A DNA stretch of 64,000 bases from Coniella vitis (taxonomy: Eukaryota; Ascomycota; Sordariomycetes; Diaporthales; Schizoparmaceae), in the NCBI GenBank assembly GCA_011317545.1, contig WUJK01000011.1, forward strand, positions 1,689,501-1,753,500, in the 5' to 3' direction. The notes beneath the pieces are model-generated. The model made no database searches. It had not been told where the DNA came from and was given only the letters and a program-made list of their open reading frames with translations. The position numbers and the translations under genes were made by a program. Shown piece by piece: positions 55,956-64,000 of this stretch. The stretch's first letter is position 1, and each line of letters starts with the position of its first letter.

Positions 55956-58900
55956 CTACTCCTCATTTGTCACCTCCATATCAATGCTTCCCATCCGCTC
56001 CCGCTCCGTCAGATCCACGCTCTCCTTGCCCTTTTCCTTCTTCTTGCCCATTGAGAACCACCGCCCGCTCATCCTATTCTCCTTGGACTTGCTGTTGGCC
56101 GGCCCCATCGACGGGCTGCTCGTGATGCTGTCGTAGCTCTTGCCAAGCACGTCTTCGCCCGTGAAAGCCGTGCCGTGCCCCCCGCCGAGAACATCGTCGC
56201 TGCCGCCAAAGCTTGACCGGTGCTCCCGCTCTGAATTGGTAGACCCCGGCCCGCCCTTCTTGGACCCGCCGAGGCGAGACGACAGGCTGAACTTGCTCGA
56301 GCTACCTTTGCGGAACAGCTTGCGCACGACATTATCTGGGCTAGTGGGCTCCTTCAGCAGATCCGACGGCGTGTTGGACAGCGACTGATCCAGCGACAGA
56401 GACAGAGACAGAGAGTCGTGCGACTCGCATACAGATGTGCGACTCTGGACCGACAGCGACTGCCGAGACTCGGACCGTTCTTCAGGCGAGTCGAGGAGCA
56501 AAGACGAAGACCCCAGCAGCTGGTCGTCCGGGTTGCCGTTGGCTTCTTTGCCCTTGCCACGCGAAGACCTTTCTTTACTATTGTCCTTGTCCGCTTTTGG
56601 CTTAAAGATATTACCCATAAACGAGGGTGCGGCAGGATTGAGAGCTTTGACCAGCGATTTCTTCATGGGCCCCGGCCGTCCAATCACGCCCACTTGAGAC
56701 GGCGAAACCTGAGGATCCAGCAATGCCTCGTCGTCCAGAATTTCGTCGTCCGCTGAGGCTAGAGTCGTTTTGAGGGCTGAAGGTGACCCATGAATTGAAG
56801 GTCGCCGAGACGGATTGCGGGACCACCCGTTATTATCGGGAGACCACACAAGCCGAGACCTTGAGAATGCCGACTGCTCTTGCGGCGGCCACAGGGAGGA
56901 GCTGTCCGTGGATGGCCTCGCACGATCAGCAGAAGCAATCGAAGCAGGCCGGGGACTGCCCTGATCGCGGTCAAACACTCCAGACATCGCTCGGGCCCCA
57001 CCAAAGGGAAGGAAGCTCTCATTCGAAAAGCCAGCGCCTCCAGCCTGCCCCGGGTACGCATCTGTAGTATCCGGGCCAACCGAGTTGCGATTAAAGACAT
57101 TGAAGCTCGATAGATTGATACGCCGCCGGCTAGAGCTGCTATCCAGATCTCCTGTCATTTGTCGTGGAAATGATCGGCTCTGTCCTGGTTTCAGACTACC
57201 TAGTTCCGGGGGTTCATCCTGAGCCTTGCCGGGTTTTCCGCGCTGGAAGCTGAAGAGCGATGCAAGTCTGTTTGTAGTGGGGGGTTGCCCTATTGCTGAG
57301 AAGTTGCCGGAACGGGAGTTGAGCGACTGCCTTTCGGCATCGTCGCTGGGAAACGAGGAATAGTGGAGACTCTGCATCGACCCATGTGGGCTCGACATGA
57401 TACTTGCGGAGTGACCTGAGCCTGGCGATTGCGGATCGTTGTCCGGAGATGTCGATTGCGGGGGCGCAAAGGGACTGGTAGGCATTGCTGCGTCAGACAT
57501 GGGACTGTCGGGCTCATCGTGTTCGTCGTCAGTAAATATGTTACTAGGAAGCAGTTTGGTCGCTGAGGGACTGAGCGGAGCATCCGCCATAAGCGATCGG
57601 AGCTCGTCGTCGTCATCCTGTTCATATCTGGAAATGGGCTCCAGGAGCAGAGGGCCGAGACCAGGTGGTGCACCCCTGGTACCAAACGCGGATTGGTGAG
57701 GCGGTTCCAGCGCGGTATATTGAGGAGCTGGCGAGATACCAACGCCGGAAAACGAATTGCTATGATGGCTCCTTCGCTTGAGCTGGTTTTGGGCTGGAAT
57801 GTCAAAGTCGGCCCCCGACGCGTTGGCCTGGTGGTGTAGTGCGAGGGTGGCCTGAGGAATCTGAGCCAGAGCAGCGTGGATCGATGCGAGACTAGCGTCA
57901 AGCTCTCGGCCCTTCTGTTCTTCCTTGTGAAGCTTGTTGATCCATTCTGATTGTCGTCGCGCCCACTCGCGCCGCCGCTCAGCGTCTTTCTGGCGCCATT
58001 CTGCATCCTCTTCACCGCCTGGAAGCTTCTTGCGATCCTCTTCCAGCTGCCTCACTTGTTCTCTCTTGGCTTTGAGGTCAGCTTCCATTTGGGAGCATTC
58101 CGCCTGAAGCTGTTCGTTGGTCTCGCGCAGCTCCTTGTTCTTGGTGGCGCTCTCTTGCTCAATCTTCTTCATCTGCTCGTCGTAACTCTCGCGCTCTCTA
58201 CGCCACTCCTGAATCTGCTTTTCCATCTTCGCAATGCCGTCTTCGTACCGGGACCGCTCAGCCTGTTTCGCCTTGACCTCCTTTTCCAGCTGTGCTTTCC
58301 TCTGCAAGGCAGAGCGCATGGCTCTATCTGTTGTACCCATTTCCTTTTTCAGTTTTTCCGTCTGCTCTTCCTTCTTCTTTTGCTCCGCCTTCTTTTGCTG
58401 CCTCTCTTGTTCCAGCTCGTCCAGTAGTCGCTTGCTGTCCTCTTCCTCTTTGGCAATGAGTGCTATGGTGTCCTCGAGCTCTTTCTTAATGCTGCTGAAC
58501 TTTTCACCTAGTTCTCTGATTTCGGACTCGGACGTGCTGTCTTTGCGACCCGGTCTTTGATCCATGCTTCCAACCGAGGGTGAATGTCTGCGGCCAATCG
58601 TGTTCCGGCGGGGCAGCTGGCCTGGCGCGTTCGGTTCTCTAGTCAGCATGGGGCCTCCGTCTGGCATGGTTGCGCTCTCGATGCCTGGAACGGGGCTTCG
58701 CGGGGGGCCGCTTTCGTCGCCATTCTCCCGGTGCGCAGATGCGGAGCCGTGGTCGTCGGGTTCAAAGTTGGGAGGCAGGCGGGAATTGCCTAATTGGGGT
58801 CGTCCGTCTCGGCCAAAGGTACGAAGGCGAACGGTTCGGCTGCCGGCTTGGAAGCTATTCGCACCGACGGCAATGACGCGAACATTGTAAAAGTGGCTTG

Positions 58901-59399
58901 GCTTGAGACCCGTGACTGTAATGGCTGTTTCTTGGTTTGCTGGGGATTCGCCCACTGTTGATTCCGACACGACGCGTTATTAAGAGACCAAGAACACAGG
59001 ACAAAACACGGTGGGGCCCATGTCGATGACGGCGGGTGTTGGGTGGATACGTAGCGGATTGGGGCGTAGGGCTTACCGACTACACCATTGACCTGAATTA
59101 GAAACTTCTGCACAGGCTTATTGGGATGAGGTCTCGCCCAGTTGACGGTGGCCTTGTCGACACCAATGCCAGCAAGCATCACATCGGGAGCGTCTGGTAC
59201 GTCGACGCCCAGGATTCCTATTAACTCTGGCACAGGTTTCCAGAGGGTCTGAACGGCCCTTCGTAGCAGCCTGCGACGGTGGACAAGGTATGTTAGTAAT
59301 GGTCAGTCGCTCGCCTCCATTCAAGCATGCACTGGCTCCAGGACACGCGAGCAGCTCTGGTTGACTCGAATGCAGGCTCTCTGGATGCAGTGACACACA

Positions 59400-59434
<35 letters not shown>

Positions 59435-59760
59435 GTGTAGAGAGAGGGCGCAGGTAGGTCTGCATACCAAACGACTGCAGCGCTAAAGAGCAGCATGCTG
59501 GCATTCTTTTCGCAGAAGCGGTCGAGGTTGTCGAGAGTAATCTGCGGGGCCGTGTGCAGGTAGAGCTGCTGGGGTGTGAGGGCGTGCAGGTCCAGGACGA
59601 GGTCGAGGTCGAGATAGAAAAAGGCGTAGAGCAGGGCGCAGACGAGGGCGACGAGCAGGTGGAGGAGGGCGGCCCGTCGCTCAACGAGAAAGGACCAGGC
59701 GAGGACAGAGCAAGCAAGCGACAGGAACGGAACGAGCGTCGTCCATGAGGTCCATGTCAT
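55956..59760 (-). CDS. Large fungal protein with N-terminal TM segments, an FN3 domain and a coiled coil (1161 aa)
   Basis: Three minus-strand exons, 59760-59468, 59270-59077 and 58954-55956, splice in frame. Two hydrophobic segments lie at about residues 9-26 (VPFLSLACSVLAWSFLV) and 30-52 (ALLHLLVALVCALLYAFFY). A fibronectin type III domain spans about 125-215, split by intron 2: PDAPDVMLAGIGVDKATVNW, KFLIQVNGVV, ITVTGLKPSHFYNVRVIAVG. Residues about 305-480 form a strong coiled coil (FSSIKKELEDTIALIAKEEE, LRETNEQLQAECSQMEADLK). The remainder, over 600 residues, is Ser/Pro-rich and likely disordered, with many SP and SS sites suited to phosphorylation, ending DMEVTNEE-like. A membrane-anchored FN3 and coiled-coil protein suggests a scaffold or tether, perhaps at the ER or plasma membrane. 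I do not recognise a named orthologue. Confidence 0.82.
59392..59434. repeat. CA then GA compound microsatellite in intron 1 of the FN3 gene
   Basis: A (CA)12-type tract is followed directly by a (GA)8-type tract. On the sense strand this gives a TC/TG-rich intron interior (intron 59467-59271). Confidence 0.9.
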
Positions 59761-62544
59761 ATCGAGGAGGATGGTGACGCCGGCCTACAGTGTGCGGAGG
59801 GGCCGAGCGAGTGGAACAAAGATGGTGATGAGGGGTGGGTGGTGGAGGAGGAGGGGGAGAAGAGGGAGAGAAACATTGGAGGACAGGATTGACTACTCTA
59901 CCAAGGTTGCAAAGCCCAAGGTGGTGGTGGTGGGCGGGTTGGATGGATGGATGGATGGAAGGATGGGTGGGTGGATGATGGTTGGAGGAGGTGGTGCTCA
60001 AGGTGAAAAACTAACGTTTGAAAAGTTCGGGTGTTAGTGGTCACTGGGCCGTAGGCCATGCAAGTTGCAGTGGGAAGCCTGGCCCGCAGCGCTGCTAATG
60101 CTGGATGCCAGAATGCTAATGCTAATTACTATATGCAGGTAGGGAGTAAGAGCACTGGGCGCTGGGAGAACCTGGCCTGCCTGGCTTGGTCTGGTATGAG
60201 TCAGCGGTTTCTATTCGGCGGATACTGCACTGGTGGGTTCGCAGGCTGCAGCAAGCATGTGTTAGTAGTGATAAACTGGCAAAGCAATGCCCGACATTTG
60301 TGTGTTGCTGCATACTATGTACCATTTGGGAATCGTATGCAGCATTTATTAGCATTATCATGACGCCGTTGCTACTTTACTGGCTCCGCGGACAACGAAC
60401 CTCGGTCGTGGAACCGTTTGTTTGGTTGCCTTCCATGATTGGGATCTCATGTTCATCATACGAGACGCAGCGAGCCTCCATTGAACAAGTGTACACATCC
60501 CTGAGTATAAAAGAATTCACCCTCCAAGCACCTGCAGTCTACAAGTCTAGAGGAGGTACTGTACAGCTAGCCGTTTGCCTCGGACGAGAAACGGTGTGAT
60601 CTCTCCCGTCTGATGACGGCCTCGTGGCATTGCCCTTGGCCTCTGCAAGAATCACCTCGCCATGCAAGCAAAGTAGCCCCCAAACGCTCGCACAGGTGTA
60701 GCCGCTCGTCCATATGGATATCATAGTATATGCGGACGAGCGAGCCAAGAAAGAAGACATTGCCCATGAAAACATGAGGCTGACTTGTTCCCACAAACAC
60801 GTTGCCCATTCTGTGGACAGACGCTGGCACGGACGATGTCGCACGGGGTCGCTGCGCAAAACAAAAAGGAGGTCGGCCAGAGCGATGGCGAACAAGACCC
60901 CTATACATAGTAGAAGGACTTGGCCTACCATCATCATTGGATTCTCAACAGATGGTCCTTCCAGGGGTTGTCGCAACCATTGGCACCCACAAGGGTGGCA
61001 TTGGATCTTATGCAAAGGAGAAGCGCAGGCAAGCGAGATGGTCTTTATGCCAGCACAGAGTTGATCAAAGGGAATTTATCATAGGATTAAGTACCAAGGA
61101 AGTTGTTGTAGCTCGATTTCGGTGTCGAGATATCACGGCCGTAGAGTCCACGTGAATTCATTCGAAATCGTGAGACTGGCCTCTCTTCGCAAAACGGTAT
61201 CAAATGGTCAAACAGGCTACCGCCAGCCAGCTGCTGGTCACGTTGTCATCTAGATCCTACCTGCAAGTTCTTGTTGAACACTACAACACGGTGTGTGGTG
61301 GTGGTGGTGGCGGCGGCGGCGGCGGTGGTGGTGTATCTGGTCCAGTGCAGAATGTTTGTTGGGCCAGTAGGCAAACGCCCTGTCAGCACACCCAACGCGC
61401 CCAACAAGCTTTTGCGGAGAAGCCGCCTTGTCTTGGATCTGAGCAAGGAGAAGAGAAAATAACCCTTGCACTACTTTTTTCGCCCTTCTCCAGAATGATT
61501 GCATCCATGTTTGACTCGTGGCTCCTGCTGATTGAGTTGCCAAGCGAGCAAGGAATAATAAATGGAGAGAAGCTTTTTTCCCATTCCGGGCCGCAACACC
61601 AGCTTTTGCAGCCTTGGTTCCCTCCTTTTCTCCTTTTCCAGGCCTCTCCTTGCTTCTTTCGTCTTCTAAGCGGCCGCTCCAGTCCAGGAAAAAAAAAATA
61701 AGTAAACCCCTCAGAATGACATCATCTGCAAAGTGGACAGACGGCAGACAAAACGATCTGCCCCAAAAAGGCTCTCTCTCGGTTGTGGATGGGATTCTGC
61801 AGCAAATGACATGACATGACGGTTTTGATAGAACGAAGAAGACGCAGCAACGTGGCCGGGGGTAATGGGAGGTGAGGCTGACCGCAGGAGTAGCATGTGA
61901 CAGAGAGCAAGAGAGAGAGAGGGAAAAGCCGCGAGAAGGGCGACCTGGTGCTCGGTAGAAGTACTACAGTACTATGTACATCTTTTAGTTGAGCGTCCAG
62001 GTACAGGTCGAAGTGGACCCTTCTCAAGCACCCGAGGTACAGTTGACCGAGGCCAGACGTACTTGGATATTTACATGGAAATGGTTCACATCACAAGCAA
62101 AATAAGATGGCTTTGGAAGAAAAGAAGAAAAAGGCATCTCCGGAGTAATCATAGGACCATGAACCCCTTACTGAGAGACACAAAGACTGGAGATACCGTG
62201 CAGAGAATGGAGATACAGGATACGTCTACTTCTATTCTTGCTGGGAATATTCGGTCGATACTTACATAGTACACACAAGACCAGGGGGCCAGGGCTTCTG
62301 ATTGTTGGGTTCGCCAGGGGCCCTGTAGCCTGTAGCAGAACCTGTAGCACACCCCAGGCCACCCCACCCCAGCATCAAGTGACAGCAGCAATGACCCTAC
62401 CACGGCCCGCCTCCGAAACGCATCATATCCATACCAAGCATCATACTTACTGTTCTGACCGTCCGTCTGTCCACGCACGCTCGCGTTCTTTTTCTTCCCT
62501 TTCGCACTCCCCCCTATGCCTCACCACCCACATGCTGCATCACC
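59761..62544. promoter_or_regulatory. 2.8 kb divergent region between the FN3 gene and PAH1
   Basis: No gene was supported. It contains a GGAT repeat (59938-59966), a GGT/GGC repeat (61296-61333), and four 9-mer copies (60313, 60904, 61970, 62263), the highest local density in the window. The plus-strand frame at 61204-61701 is driven by the GGT/GGC repeat. Confidence 0.5.
61296..61333. repeat. (GGT)n(GGC)n(GGT)n compound repeat
   Basis: A trinucleotide tract of about 12 units with an interior switch from GGT to GGC and back. Confidence 0.9.
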
Positions 62545-64000
62545 ATGCAGTACGTGCGCAATATCTCCGACTCCGTGTCGACGGCATGGAACTCCATCAA
62601 CCCAGCCACCCTCAGCGGCGCCATTGACGTGATTGTCGTCGAGCAGGCCGACGGCACGCTCGCGTGCTCCCCCTTCCACGTCCGCTTCGGCAAGTTCTCG
62701 CTCCTGCGCCCCTACGAGAAGAAGGTCGAGTTCCGCGTCAATGGCAGGAAGCAGGACTATGCCATGAAGCTGGGCGAGGGCGGCGAGGCCTTCTTCGTCT
62801 TTGAAACCAGCGACACCATCCCACAGAACCTCCAGACCTCGCCCTTGGTCTCTCCTGCCTCCAGTCCCCCATTACCGCCTGGAAGGGCTGCCACAACTTC
62901 TGCTTTACAGGATCCTCCGCTCCTCGAACTCGACTACGATTCTCAGGACAATGCTAATACCACCACCACCACCAACGACAAGGCAACAGCCCGGCCTGCT
63001 AGCCCAGTCCGCCCCCCTCCCTCGGCCCTTTATTCCAGCTCTTTGCCCCGCGATGCAGGTTCGCATTTTCCAAGAAAAGACCCTCTTGCACAGCCCCCAC
63101 CCCATGCGACCCTCACGGCTGACCTCTGACCGCAGGATTAATCACTCCAGCATCGACAGCAACCTCCTTTTCCCACACGAGACCAAAGTCCGGTGACTTC
63201 ACAAACCTCGGTCGGCCTTACAGCGAAGATGTCCTCCAACAAGCCGCGCGCAAGATGCACAGCGACATTGACCTGCGTGAAACAGCCGAAAGCCTCGCCA
63301 TATCAGATGACCGCTCCATGAGCCCACCGCCCATCGGCCCTGAAGAGGCGCTCGAACGCGCCAAGAACCTGTCCAAGGGACTCCAGGCCGTCAACATTCC
63401 CACAAAACTCACCGAGACGGGCGATCTTATGCTGGACATGACGGGCTTTAAAGACAGCGAAGAAGATGCGATAAGAGCCGAGATTCTCGCGCGCAAGGTC
63501 CTGTCCGAAGAGCTCGAGGGCAACTACGACATTGGAGCGCTGTTTGGGATCGACGAGCATGGAAATCTGTGGATATATAGCAGTGAGGAGGCCAAGGATG
63601 CGGCTATGCGCAAGACAATGGACCGCGCCAACACCTTTGACGCCACCGATGCCGTCTCGGATCCTGGCTATAATAGTGACGACAGCACAGGGACCGCCAA
63701 TGTTCTGCCTTTGCACAGGAGAACAGAGTCGGACGTTGGCCAGAGCGGCCTCCAGACACCGCCAGCATCACCAGGCTCCGGCAGCGCCAGAGTGAAAGCA
63801 GCAGGCGACCCCAACAGAAACTATGCAAAGACGCTACGATTGACGAGCGATCAGCTCAAGGCACTGGAGCTGAAGCCAGGCGAGAACTCGCTCAGCTTTA
63901 CCGTCAACAAGGCGACATGCTCTGCCTTTATGTATCTTTGGAAATACGACACCCCCGTCGTCATCTCCGACATTGACGGCACAATCACCAAATCCGACGC
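62545..64000 (+). CDS. PAH1: Phosphatidate phosphatase, lipin/Pah1 family, 3' truncated by window end
   Basis: Exon 1 (62545-63058) and exon 2 (from 63136 to the window end) join in phase 1 and give about 459 residues. The N-lip domain is unmistakable: MQYVRNISDSVSTAWNSINP, LSGAIDVIVVEQADGTLACS, SPFHVRFGKFSLLRPYEKKV, and LGEGGEAFFVFET, which contains the conserved Gly region. A Pro/Ser-rich linker follows, with later conserved segments (SEELEGNYDIGALFGIDEHG). At the window end the haloacid-dehalogenase-like catalytic domain begins (LSFTVNKATCSAFMYLWK, then VVISDIDGTITKSD). Its first Asp of DxDGT is the expected nucleophile. The enzyme dephosphorylates phosphatidate to diacylglycerol using Mg2+, balancing phospholipid and triacylglycerol synthesis at the ER and nuclear membrane. 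The C-lip remainder lies outside the window. Confidence 0.96.

Noticed and set aside
57290..58015. 241-residue minus-strand frame inside the FN3 protein
   Set aside because: Overlapping alternative frame of the same strand; the long exon frame is continuous and better.
61204..61701. 165-residue plus-strand frame
   Set aside because: Dominated by a poly-Gly run from the GGT/GGC repeat; no conserved content.

Overview
The window is nuclear DNA from a filamentous ascomycete (Pezizomycotina). The genes carry short introns of about 50-140 nt (up to about 240 nt in one unproven gene model) with GT..AG ends, and intergenic DNA is rich in microsatellites. The gene set also fits: a fungal-type urease, Het-C, a BTA1 betaine-lipid synthase with fungal domain order, Ngg1/Ada3, and several fungus-only families. 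I could not fix the class from sequence alone. I saw no transposon, rRNA, tRNA or CRISPR array.

Layout, left to right. 1-616: C-terminus of Vps53 (GARP complex). 2252-4067: single-pass membrane protein with a Cys-rich ectodomain. 7363-9213: fungus-specific protein with a hydrophobic tail. 9436-13894: three minus-strand genes (Utp11, a small bHLH factor, an APH/CHK-like kinase). 14593-15518: Maf-like nucleotide pyrophosphatase. 15885-17495: mitochondrial threonyl-tRNA synthetase, divergent from an uncharacterised two-TM protein at 18289-20103. 20979-23907: urease in five exons. 27005-28604: Hmo1-like HMG-box protein. 32455-35646: Het-C in seven exons. 36811-38624 or further: RING-H2 membrane ubiquitin ligase with an unresolved 5' end. 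38880-45574: gene-poor and repeat-rich. 45575-47814: Ngg1/Ada3 (SAGA). 49072-51767: BTA1. 52426-54071: D-amino-acid oxidase. 54471-55213: Cmc1-type twin-CX9C protein. 55956-59760: large FN3/coiled-coil membrane protein. 62545-64000: 5' part of the lipin/Pah1 phosphatidate phosphatase, cut by the window end.

Most genes are unrelated housekeeping or fungus-specific genes and do not form a pathway cluster. Two thematic pairs can be noted. BTA1 and Pah1 both act in glycerolipid metabolism around diacylglycerol. Mitochondrial ThrRS and Cmc1 both support respiratory-chain biogenesis. I read no co-regulation into either pair.

The most unusual signal is non-coding. The 9-mer TACTATGTA (or its complement) occurs 19 times, always outside exons and introns I call, against about 0.5 expected by chance in 64 kb. 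Several copies lie inside short perfect inverted repeats. Other points worth attention are a Tyr/Arg/Gly heptad-like repeat and His-Gly tail in Het-C, splice-site choices that decide cysteine spacing in Cmc1, and a nested CA/TG inverted repeat near 4.9 kb.
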